NCBI RefSeq assembly: GCF_016403105.1
Contig: NZ_CP046155.1
Location: forward strand, 248,001 to 312,000
Direction of reading: 5' to 3'
Length of the DNA stretch: 64,000 nt
Source of the DNA: Leptolyngbya sp. BL0902
GTDB taxonomy: Bacteria > Cyanobacteriota > Cyanobacteriia > Phormidesmidales > Phormidesmidaceae
Shown: positions 1-7,730 of the stretch, in pieces
How positions within the stretch are numbered: the first letter of the stretch is position 1
How the letters are laid out: each line of letters starts with the position of its first letter
Notes under the pieces: model-generated
What the model was told of the DNA's origin: nothing
The model's database searches: none
Seen by the model: only the letters and a program-made list of their open reading frames with translations
Program-made: the position numbers and the translations under genes

Positions 1-1
1 G

Positions 2-655
2 CAGGCCATCGTAGACAGCCGCGTGGCAGGCACCGAGAAACTGGTGGAAGCCCTGTCCCAGACCAACCCCAAGCCGACGGTGTGGGTGAATGCCTCCGCC
101 ATCGGCTACTACGGCACCAGCGAAACCGCCACCTTCGACGAAACCAGCCCCGCCGCCGAGGATTTTCTGGCCCAGGTGTGCCAAGGCTGGGAAGCAGCGG
201 CCCAAAAGGTGAAGGACTACGGCCCCCGGCTGGTGATTTTGCGGTTGGGCATTGTGCTGGGCATGGGCGGCGCGGTTGCCAAAATGCTGACCCCCTTTCG
301 GATGTTTGCGGGTGGCCCCATTGGCAGCGGACGGCAGTGGTTTTCCTGGATTCACCTGGAAGATGTGGTGAATTTGATCATCAAAGCCCTGACGGATTCC
401 ACGATGGAAGGCACCTACAACGCCACCGCCCCCAACCCGGTACGCATGGCGGACTTTTGCAAGGTGCTGGGCAAGGTGTTGAAGCGGCCCTCTTGGTTGC
501 CCGTGCCGGACTTTGTGCTGGAAGCCATCCTCGGCGATGGGGCGCAGGTCGTCTTGGAAGGTCAGCAAGTGCTACCTACCCGCGCCGTCGCCACGGGGTT
601 TCAATACCAATACACCGAGGTGAAAGACGCCCTGATCGACATTGTTAAGCCCTAG
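2..655 (+). CDS. TIGR01777-family epimerase (SDR superfamily), 5' end outside the window
   Basis: Partial: the frame is open from base 2 and the gene starts before the window. The visible 217 residues are the C-terminal two thirds of an extended short-chain dehydrogenase of the TIGR01777/YfcH group. Seen: the [13 protein letters not shown] helix, an ASAIGYYG segment carrying the family's Tyr, the RLGIVLG strand, a [16 protein letters not shown] segment and the C-terminal LP-P domain. Family knowledge: NAD(P)-dependent sugar-nucleotide epimerase fold; in plants and cyanobacteria a member has been linked to cell division, but the substrate is unknown. It ends 42 bases before pdxH, and a heptamer repeat fills that gap. 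Confidence 0.88.
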   Translation, partial: QAIVDSRVAGTEKLVEALSQTNPKPTVWVNASAIGYYGTSETATFDETSPAAEDFLAQVCQGWEAAAQKVKDYGPRLVILRLGIVLGMGGAVAKMLTPFRMFAGGPIGSGRQWFSWIHLEDVVNLIIKALTDSTMEGTYNATAPNPVRMADFCKVLGKVLKRPSWLPVPDFVLEAILGDGAQVVLEGQQVLPTRAVATGFQYQYTEVKDALIDIVKP

Positions 656-691
656 CCCCGACTCCCGACTCCCGATTCCCGACTCCCGATT
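656..691. repeat. heptamer repeat (GACTCCC type), intergenic copy
   Basis: About five degenerate copies of GACTCCC/GATTCCC run between the epimerase stop and the pdxH start. The same heptamer recurs inside priA, the ThiO-ThiG linker and menE. It matches the class of short tandemly repeated sequences known from filamentous cyanobacteria. Confidence 0.8.
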
Positions 692-697
692 TTCCCC

Positions 698-1342
698 ATG
701 GACATTAGCGATTTCCGCCGCGACTACACCCAGCGGGGGCTGGATCTGCCCGATCTCGCCCCCGACCCCTACGACCAGTTCACCCAGTGGTTTCAGCAAG
801 CCTGTGAGGCGGATTTGCTGGAGCCCAATGCCTTGGTGTTGTCTACGGTGTCCCCCGAAGGCCATCCCTATCAGCGCACGGTGCTATTGAAATACTTTGA
901 CCGGGACGGCTTTGTGTTTTTCACCAACTACGGCAGTCGCAAGGCCCAGCACATCGAGCAACACCCCCAGGTGTCGCTGCTGTTTCCCTGGTATGCCCTG
1001 GAGCGGCAGTTGGCGATTACGGGCACGGCCCACAAAATTTCCGCCGCCGAATCCTTCAAATACTTCACCTCTCGGCCTAGGGGCAGTCAGTTGGGGGCGT
1101 GGGTGTCTCAGCAAAGCCAGATTATTTCCTCCCGGCAACTGCTGGAAATGCAGTTCGAGAAAATGAAACAGCGCTTTCTGAACCAAGACATCCCCCTGCC
1201 AGACTTTTGGGGAGGGTATCGGGTGAAGCCTTCCAGCTTCGAGTTTTGGCAAGGTCGGCCCAGCCGCCTACACGACCGTTTTCTCTATAGCCCTTCCTCT
1301 GAGATGGAATCGGGCTGGCAGGTGGTGCGGCTGTCGCCCTAG
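698..1342 (+). CDS. pdxH: pyridoxamine 5'-phosphate oxidase
   Basis: A 214-residue protein of normal family length. It oxidises pyridoxamine/pyridoxine 5'-phosphate to pyridoxal 5'-phosphate with FMN in the cytoplasm. Seen: the FMN-binding RTVLLKYFD stretch, FFTNYGSRKA, the SRPRGSQLGAWVSQQS segment and the C-terminal WQGRPSRLHDR signature with the PLP-contacting Arg and His. ATG at 698 follows the heptamer repeat and no strong ribosome site is visible. The TAG stop shares a CTAG with the convergent gene at 1339-1950. Confidence 0.95.
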   Translation: MDISDFRRDYTQRGLDLPDLAPDPYDQFTQWFQQACEADLLEPNALVLSTVSPEGHPYQRTVLLKYFDRDGFVFFTNYGSRKAQHIEQHPQVSLLFPWYALERQLAITGTAHKISAAESFKYFTSRPRGSQLGAWVSQQSQIISSRQLLEMQFEKMKQRFLNQDIPLPDFWGGYRVKPSSFEFWQGRPSRLHDRFLYSPSSEMESGWQVVRLSP

Positions 1343-1950
1343 CGGGTGGGGACGAGGCGTTCCCGCAACATGGGCAAGTCTTCCTTTAAAAACACCGCCA
1401 TGCGGCCTAGGTAGGGGGTGCCGCTTTCGCCGTAGGCCAGTTCATACCAGTAGGCAAAGCGTTCTCCAGATCGCACCGCTCCCACGAGGACGAGGTTGGG
1501 GTTCTCGGGGGCTTGGCTGGTGGGGTATTCAAACAGGATTTGCCCCTGGCGGTAGTCGTTGAAAATTTGGGGGCCGTAGATCAGCCGCAGGGATTCCTCT
1601 AGGCGGTCTACCGTGATGTCGTTGGCGTGGTCTACCAGGGTGAAGCGCTCGGTGCGGATGATGCGGCGGGCATTGTCGGGCATCCCACCCGCCACCGGAA
1701 ACAGGCTGGACTGGAAGGAAAACCGTTGCCCAGGGCTGGGAGTGCGGTTAATGCTGAGACGCTCGTTGGGGGCGGGGCTGAGGGTGGGGTTGTTGCGAAT
1801 CCAGGATTCGGCCACGCGAACGGATTGCCCCGGAATGGCCAGACTGGGCAGGGCCACACCCCCTACGGCGGCGAGGGCCATCCCCCAACCCAGGGCCGCC
1901 TGTGCCCCCCGCTTCGGAATTGCGCGTAACCCTAGGGATAATGCGGCCAT
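1339..1950 (-). CDS. hypothetical exported protein
   Basis: About 203 residues. The N-terminus has a basic segment and a hydrophobic stretch (GWGMALAAVGGVALPSLA) ending near an A-x-A-like site, so it is probably exported or anchored. The remainder is soluble, with a conserved-looking RRIIRTERFTLVDHAND segment and a C-terminal YWYELAYGESGTPYLGRMAVFL motif. ATG at 1950 is preceded by GAGGTGA at good spacing. I recognise no known domain; it resembles cyanobacterial hypothetical proteins. The last four bases overlap tail-to-tail with pdxH. Confidence 0.7.
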   Translation of the reverse strand: MAALSLGLRAIPKRGAQAALGWGMALAAVGGVALPSLAIPGQSVRVAESWIRNNPTLSPAPNERLSINRTPSPGQRFSFQSSLFPVAGGMPDNARRIIRTERFTLVDHANDITVDRLEESLRLIYGPQIFNDYRQGQILFEYPTSQAPENPNLVLVGAVRSGERFAYWYELAYGESGTPYLGRMAVFLKEDLPMLRERLVPTR

Positions 1951-2070
1951 CACGTCACCTCACAACGGCGGGCACCCCAGCGCGGATGCTCAGGAACCCG
2001 TGCCCTATGATAGCGACCCGTGGGGGTTTTGGCGTGGTGTTCTGTGCCGGATGGGGCTGGGAAGCCAGGG

Positions 2071-3318
2071 CTATCCGAGGGCTGGGGCGGGCGATTCTGG
2101 GCTGCTAGGGCAGGCGGCCTGGGCCTGGGCCATGTCGGAGATCACCGCATCGAGCAGTTGTTCCCGCAGGTCGGGGATGACGGCCAGAGCCCTTGTCCAG
2201 TCGGGGATTTGGGTTCCGGTGGGGTCATCGAGGTATTGCTGTCCGGCGGAGACAATCACCTGTTCAAAGGTTTCGAGGGTGACTTCTTCCTGGTGGCGGT
2301 CATAGTCCAGATGGTTGAAGCGGGCATCGACGAAATACTGGCGGGCCAGGTTTTGGGCCTCGCGCCGAAATTTAATTCGCAGGCTGCGGATGTGGTCGGG
2401 GCCAATCACCACCTGCTCGGTTTCCGTGAGGGTGCGGAGGATAGATTGCAGAATGTCGCGGCACATCTTTTGCAGCCCGGAGTGGGTAGATTGCCCTAGG
2501 GTTTGGTGCTTGTGCTCAAAAATGCCGAGATCCACCTGGGCGACGCGCTTCAGGGCCACGTTGCGATACACCTCCGCCAGTAGGCCCACCTCCAGCCCCC
2601 AGTTGCTGGGGATGCGAGTGTTCAAGGCCAAGTCGCTGGTGAGAGCAAATTCCCCCGACAACGGATAGCGGTAGGCGTTCAGGTAGCGCAGGTAGTCGCG
2701 ATAGCCAAAGACCTCCATCAGCGAGGTAATCAACGGCGTCACAAACAGCCGTGTCACCCGACCATGGAGGCGCTGGTGGCCAATGCGGGCATAGTAGGCT
2801 TTGCAGAAGGCAATGCCAAATTCTTGCTCTAGCAGCGGATAGAGCAGTTTGAGGGGATAGGTGCGGTCGTAGGTGGTGATGTCGGCATCGTGGAGGGCGA
2901 TAGCGGCGGCTTCTAACGAGGCCAACCCCAACCCTAGCCATACGGCCCGTCCCTTACCCCGAAAGGGCAGCAGATCAAGCCCCTCCTCCGCGAGGGTTTT
3001 GAGGATATGGGTTACGGCAGGGCCATTCTCCCACAGCACCATGGTGCGCTGGGGCAAGGGCTGGAAGAACTGAACGGCCTGCACGTACTGCTCAAAACTA
3101 TCGGCATACAAACAAATGACGACGGTATTGATGAAGGCGCACTGGCTGAGATGATTGCGAATGGTAGCTAGGGCAGGCCGCTCCAGTTCCTCATAGAGGG
3201 AGGGAATGAGCACAGCGGTGGGGTGGTGCTGACTGAGTTCCACCAGGCGCGTTTCTAGGCGACCAACATCGCCACCCAAATCGTGAATGGTGGTAATTAA
3301 CTCTTGCTTGTAGTCCAT
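2071..3318 (-). CDS. GT81-like glycosyltransferase (glucosyl-3-phosphoglycerate synthase type)
   Basis: 415 residues with a GT-A fold. Seen: a nucleotide-sugar region beginning TAVLIPSLYEEL, a KGRAVWLGLGLAS helix, then the metal-binding DAD in LHDADITTYDR near residue 145 and a YPLSGEFAL acceptor-site stretch. This order matches GpgS/mannosyl-3-phosphoglycerate synthase-like GT81 enzymes, which start synthesis of glucosylglycerate-type compatible solutes; cyanobacteria carry close homologues. ATG at 3318 has GGGGAG just upstream. The exact acceptor is not provable from sequence. Confidence 0.8.
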   Translation of the reverse strand: MDYKQELITTIHDLGGDVGRLETRLVELSQHHPTAVLIPSLYEELERPALATIRNHLSQCAFINTVVICLYADSFEQYVQAVQFFQPLPQRTMVLWENGPAVTHILKTLAEEGLDLLPFRGKGRAVWLGLGLASLEAAAIALHDADITTYDRTYPLKLLYPLLEQEFGIAFCKAYYARIGHQRLHGRVTRLFVTPLITSLMEVFGYRDYLRYLNAYRYPLSGEFALTSDLALNTRIPSNWGLEVGLLAEVYRNVALKRVAQVDLGIFEHKHQTLGQSTHSGLQKMCRDILQSILRTLTETEQVVIGPDHIRSLRIKFRREAQNLARQYFVDARFNHLDYDRHQEEVTLETFEQVIVSAGQQYLDDPTGTQIPDWTRALAVIPDLREQLLDAVISDMAQAQAACPSSPESPAPALG

Positions 3319-3413
3319 GCCAACTCCCCAACGATTGCCTCAATCATAGGGACTCTTGCCACCTAAGACAGTCAGGGACACTACCCTCCGGGTTGAGCAA
3401 GACACCGCAAAGA

Positions 3414-4589
3414 TTACTTCAGCCAGCCCTTCAGCCGCGAGGCCACCTGGGGACGGCGCAACTTTCGCATGGCCTTGGTTTGAATTTGGCGCACCCGTTC
3501 CCGCGATAGGTTAAAAATGCCGCCCACCTCCTCTAGGGTGTGGGTTTCTCCGGTGGCGAGGCCATAGCGCAGGGCAATGATATCTTTTTCGCGCTCGGTC
3601 AGCACCTCAGACAGGATGCTGGTGATTTCCTGGCGCATCATATTTTCGCTGATTTTAGACTCCGGCGATTGGGTACGGCTGTCTTCCAGGAGTTCTAGCA
3701 ACTCGGTATCTTCACCCTTCCCAACTCGGTGGTTCAACGATAGCGAACGGCGGCGCACCTGCTGCAAACTTCTGAGCTGATCTACCGTCACATCCAGGGC
3801 GTCAGCTAATTCTTGTTCGGTGGGATTGCGCTGAAGATCACGGCGCAGATCGCGGTGAGCTTTTTTTAGTTTATTGAGTTTTTCAACGATGTGGATAGGC
3901 AACCGAATGGTACGGGCATCGTTGGCAATGGTGCGGGTAATGCCCTGGCGAATCCACCAATAGGCATAGGTAGAGAATTTATAGCCCTTATCGGGGTCAA
4001 ATTTTTCGGTGGCGCGATTCAATCCTAGGGCACCTTCCTGAATTAAATCGAGGAAGGGCACCCCTCGGTTTAGGTAGCGCTTGGCAATGGAAACCACGAG
4101 GCGCAAATTTGAGCGAATCATCCGTCGTTTTGCCGCTCGACCATCGTGGAGCTTCTGGCTAAACTCGGCTTCGGTTAGGTTTAGTTTGGCCAGCATTTCT
4201 TGGCGAGTGGGCTTGCGGCCTAGCTCTTTAGAGAGCTTCTCGCTGGCGCTGTCCACCTTGGCTAAAAACCGCACCTGACGAGCCAGCTCAATCTCTTCAC
4301 TGGGCTCTAGGAGCGGGTAGCGGGCCATCTCCTTGAAAAAGGCCCCTACGGCGTCGTCACTGAGGGTTTTGCTATACCCCGACAACCCCAGTTCCGATAG
4401 CTCACTGGCTTGGGTAAACTTTGCTAAGACCTCTCGATCTTCCTCCCATGCTACATGTTCAAGGGCCACGTCACCCTCTATCAAGGAGGATTTTTCTGTG
4501 ACCCGATTAAAATCGTTGGAGAAGTCGTCCGATGGACGCTCGGGCCAATCGATAGAACTGTCTGTACTGGAGTTAAATGTAGTGGTCAT
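3414..4589 (-). CDS. sigC: group 2 RNA polymerase sigma factor, SigC-like
   Basis: A sigma-70 family member. Seen: region 1.2 (DAVGAFFKEMARYPLL), region 2 with NLRLVVSIAKRYLNRGVPFLDLIQEG and YKFSTYAYWWIRQ, region 3, and region 4 with LTEREKDIIALRYGL and LSRERVRQIQTKAMRKLR. It lacks a long region 1.1, so it is not the primary factor. Length and the ARYPLL region 1.2 fit cyanobacterial SigC, a non-essential group 2 factor. I chose ATG 4589 (MTTTFNSS) over an upstream ATG at 4628 because the extra 13 residues look non-conserved; neither start has a clear ribosome site. Confidence 0.88.
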   Translation of the reverse strand: MTTTFNSSTDSSIDWPERPSDDFSNDFNRVTEKSSLIEGDVALEHVAWEEDREVLAKFTQASELSELGLSGYSKTLSDDAVGAFFKEMARYPLLEPSEEIELARQVRFLAKVDSASEKLSKELGRKPTRQEMLAKLNLTEAEFSQKLHDGRAAKRRMIRSNLRLVVSIAKRYLNRGVPFLDLIQEGALGLNRATEKFDPDKGYKFSTYAYWWIRQGITRTIANDARTIRLPIHIVEKLNKLKKAHRDLRRDLQRNPTEQELADALDVTVDQLRSLQQVRRRSLSLNHRVGKGEDTELLELLEDSRTQSPESKISENMMRQEITSILSEVLTEREKDIIALRYGLATGETHTLEEVGGIFNLSRERVRQIQTKAMRKLRRPQVASRLKGWLK

Positions 4590-4997
4590 AGGAGTCAATA
4601 AAGCTGTATGGCTACAGGAGTAAAGCATGTATATCGAGCGGCCATTTTAACGAGCCACCCCTTCAACTAGCACTCGGCCTGTGGGGATCGATTTTGTGAG
4701 TCCACAATACGCATTTTTTTGAAAATTCCCAGGCAATGTAACATTTCTTTGTGGTCTTGCGTAGTGTAGCAAGCTTTGCTCATTTTGCAAGGGCATTTTC
4801 AGAAAAAATCTGAGAGAATTTGAGCCATGTAATTGCAGGACGAAGCCCCCTGAAAAGACCAAAAATAGCTGCTGAAAACAAACCTAAGCGTTTCCGCGAA
4901 CGCTAGGCTTTAGGGCCTCAAGGCCCAGGCTTCGTTGACAGGATGCCTAGGTGCCACCAGCCCTTTAAACTGGCATTACACCCAAGACACAGTTCCC
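4590..4997. other. divergent intergenic region sigC-priA
   Basis: About 400 bases separate two divergent genes and must hold both promoters. The stretch 4690-4870 is distinctly AT-rich. Two short inverted repeats are visible near 4888-4903 (GCGTT...AACGC) and 4911-4924 (GGGCC...GGCCC). No RNA gene or convincing ORF was found; the small frames here have no conserved features. Confidence 0.5.
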
Positions 4998-7598
4998 ATG
5001 GTTTTGTCCCAGATTGAGCCTGTTTTCCATTCACCCAGTTGGGTCAATGTTTTGGTTGACTACGGGGGACAGCCGGACATCTATACCTATCGCCTTCCCA
5101 CACACCTGACGGTGGAGGCAGGCGATATTTTAACGGTGCCCTTTGGGTCACAACAGGTGGGGGCCATTGCCCTATCCCTGCAAACCACACCACCGCCTCA
5201 CCTCGACCCCAAGCAAATTCGGCTGGTGGAGGGGGTGGTGGAGAAACGTTTTTTTGCACCGCCCTACTGGACGCTACTGCAACGGGTGGCGGAACGCTAC
5301 CAAACACCCTTAGTACAGGTGCTTAGAACGGCGTTACCACCGGGATTGCTGGCGCGTTCCCAGCGTCGGTTGCGGCTTTGCCCTGAACGCATCCCCTCCC
5401 AGGTTGACGGGTCATTATCGCCCGTCTTGATCACTCTATTGGAGATCCTGCGTCAGTCAGCCACGGGTGATTATACATGGCAATATCTAAAACGACACAA
5501 AATTTCCTATCGATCTATCCAACAATTGATTCAACTGGGCTGGGCCGAATCCTATCTCGCGCCGCCCCAGCCGCCCCAACCCCAGCAACGACAGGCGGTT
5601 ACGCTGGTGGCCGATGGCAGTGGGGCTGATGATCTCACGGCCCGTCAGGCGGAAATTCTGACGATCTTAAAACGTTACAGCGGCGATCTGTGGCTGAGCG
5701 ATGCCCTGCAACGGTGCCAAACCACCAGCGCCACCCTCAAACGCTTGGCCGAGAAGGGCTATGTGGAGATTGCCCCCCGCGAACGTCTGCGGACTGAAAC
5801 TGGCCCCGCCCTCGCCGCCGACCAGCCCAAGTCCTTGACGGCGGATCAGGCTGCTGTCTTAGCGGCGATTACCCAATGCCAGGGATCGGCTCAGTTTTTG
5901 CTCCATGGCGTTACAGGGTCGGGCAAAACGGAGGTTTACCTTCAGGCCATTGCGCCTCGGTTGGCGGCGGGGCAGTCGGCCCTGGTTCTGGTGCCGGAAA
6001 TTGGCCTGACGCCCCAACTAACGGATCGGTTTCGGCGGCGGTTTGGTGCTCAGGTCTGCGTGTACCACAGCGGCCTCAGCGATGGCGAACGCTACGACAC
6101 TTGGCGACAATGCCTGCAACCAGGCAACCCGCTGGTGATTGTGGGCACCCGTTCCGCCGTTTTTCTGCCCCTGTGCTCCCTAGGGCTGATCGTCCTCGAC
6201 GAAGAACACGACGGCAGCTACAAACAGGATGTCACCCCCTGCTACCACGCCCGCACCGTGGCCCAATGGCGGGCTGAACTGGAAAACTGCCCCCTCATCC
6301 TCGGTTCCGCTACCCCGTCCCTGGAGACTTGGGTGCAGTGTCATCCTGAGTTTCAAAATTCAAAATTCAAAGTTCAAAGTTCGGAATTTGGTCTTCTCCA
6401 ATCCTCAATCTCCGGATCTCAATACCTAATCCATCAGGACGAGGAGACCTCGCCCCTACCCGATTCCCGACTCCCGACTCCCGACTCCCAAATCCCCCGG
6501 CCCCTCCCCGCTACCTACCTCTCCTTGCCCCAACGGATTCAGGCTCGGCCCATGCCCCAGGTTGAAGTCATCGACATGCGGGAGGAACTGCGCCTGGGCA
6601 ACCGCAGCATCCTCAGTCGGCGGCTGCAAGAATCCCTCGCCGAGATGAAGGCGCAGGGCCAGCAGGGGCTGTTGTTCATCCATCGGCGCGGACACAGCAG
6701 CTTTGTCTCCTGCCGTAGTTGCGGGCTGGTGATGATGTGCCCCCATTGTGATGTGTCGTTGTCTTACCATCAGCCCCAGGGCCACAGCCCGATGACCCTG
6801 CGCTGCCACTACTGCGGCCATCAGCAGGGCCATCCGCGCCACTGCCCCGATTGTCGGTCGCCCTACCTGAAGCACTTTGGCAGCGGCACCCAGCGGGTGG
6901 TGAATGCCCTGGCGGAACAGTTCCCCGACCTTAGCTGCATCCGGTTTGACAGCGACACTACCCGCACCAAGGGCTCCCACCGCGCCCTGCTGACCCGCTT
7001 TGCCGAGGGGGAGGCCGATGTGCTGGTGGGCACCCAAATGCTGACCAAGGGCATTGACCTGCCCCAGGTAACGCTGGTGGGCATCATTGCCGCCGATGGG
7101 CTGCTGTATATGAATGACTATTGGGCCAGCGAACGGGCCATGCAGGTGTTGATTCAGGTGGCGGGGCGGGCGGGCCGAGGCGACCAACCGGGTCAGGTGT
7201 TGCTGCAAACCTACACGCCAGAACATCCCGTCATCGAAGCCGTGACCGACCACGCCTATGAGCCGTTTATCGCCACGGAATGGGAGCAGCGCCAGATGTT
7301 GCAGTATCCTCCGGCGGGGCAGTTGGTGCTGTTGCGAATCAGCAGTTTTGAGGCCCAAACGGTGCAGCGAATCGCCCAGAATTTGGCGCAGCAGTTGGAT
7401 AGCCTGTTAAAAGACCTGCCCTACGTTCGCCTTGGCCCCGCCCCAGCGCCCATTTTGCGGGTGGCCCGTCGCTTTCGGTGGCAGATTTTGCTGAAGTTTC
7501 CCCTCGGTCAACCCCTGCCCGATTTGCAGCCGCTCCGGGACGCCTGCCCCACCTCGGTTAGCCTCACCATTGATGTGGATCCGCTCAATTTGTCGTGA
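4998..7598 (+). CDS. priA: primosomal replication restart helicase PriA, with repeat-derived insertion
   Basis: 866 residues from ATG 4998; an upstream in-frame TTG at 4935 is less likely. PriA reloads the replisome at stalled forks. Seen: N-terminal DNA-binding domain, a Walker A GVTGSGKTEVY near base 5908, the DEEH box in LDEEHDGSYKQ, GSATPSLE motif III, then a zinc-binding segment with paired Cys (CRSCG, CPHC, CHYCG, CPDC), motif V-like GTQMLTKGIDLPQ and the QVAGRAGRG motif VI. About 50 extra residues lie between motif III and the LPQRI segment (6349-6507). They are encoded by three stacked dispersed repeats and are absent from typical PriA. Confidence 0.95.
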   Translation: MVLSQIEPVFHSPSWVNVLVDYGGQPDIYTYRLPTHLTVEAGDILTVPFGSQQVGAIALSLQTTPPPHLDPKQIRLVEGVVEKRFFAPPYWTLLQRVAERYQTPLVQVLRTALPPGLLARSQRRLRLCPERIPSQVDGSLSPVLITLLEILRQSATGDYTWQYLKRHKISYRSIQQLIQLGWAESYLAPPQPPQPQQRQAVTLVADGSGADDLTARQAEILTILKRYSGDLWLSDALQRCQTTSATLKRLAEKGYVEIAPRERLRTETGPALAADQPKSLTADQAAVLAAITQCQGSAQFLLHGVTGSGKTEVYLQAIAPRLAAGQSALVLVPEIGLTPQLTDRFRRRFGAQVCVYHSGLSDGERYDTWRQCLQPGNPLVIVGTRSAVFLPLCSLGLIVLDEEHDGSYKQDVTPCYHARTVAQWRAELENCPLILGSATPSLETWVQCHPEFQNSKFKVQSSEFGLLQSSISGSQYLIHQDEETSPLPDSRLPTPDSQIPRPLPATYLSLPQRIQARPMPQVEVIDMREELRLGNRSILSRRLQESLAEMKAQGQQGLLFIHRRGHSSFVSCRSCGLVMMCPHCDVSLSYHQPQGHSPMTLRCHYCGHQQGHPRHCPDCRSPYLKHFGSGTQRVVNALAEQFPDLSCIRFDSDTTRTKGSHRALLTRFAEGEADVLVGTQMLTKGIDLPQVTLVGIIAADGLLYMNDYWASERAMQVLIQVAGRAGRGDQPGQVLLQTYTPEHPVIEAVTDHAYEPFIATEWEQRQMLQYPPAGQLVLLRISSFEAQTVQRIAQNLAQQLDSLLKDLPYVRLGPAPAPILRVARRFRWQILLKFPLGQPLPDLQPLRDACPTSVSLTIDVDPLNLS
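6349..6507 (+). repeat. stacked repeat insertion inside priA
   Basis: Three repeat types follow one another in frame: an AAATTCAAAATTC-type tract (about 6355-6385), a GAGGAGACCTCG palindrome element (6438-6459), and a GATTCCC/GACTCCC heptamer run (6462-6489). Together they encode low-complexity sequence including [10 protein letters not shown]. The reading frame is preserved through all of it. Confidence 0.85.
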
Positions 7599-7730
7599 TA
7601 CCCAGTCTGGCCCATCAGCCTAGGCCGCATCAGCCCAAAACCTTTGCCCACCGTTGATTCACCGTGTAGTTTCACTGTGTGGTTGGCAAAGCGGCCTTGC
7701 GGTGATTCCAGCTCCTTGATTCCACCTCCT

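Noticed and set aside
4647..4862. Small minus-strand protein upstream of sigC
   Set aside because: AT-rich, no conserved features and no ribosome site; it lies in a promoter region.
6456..7358. 300-residue minus-strand ORF inside priA
   Set aside because: Shadow of a GC-rich coding frame; its translation has no domain features.
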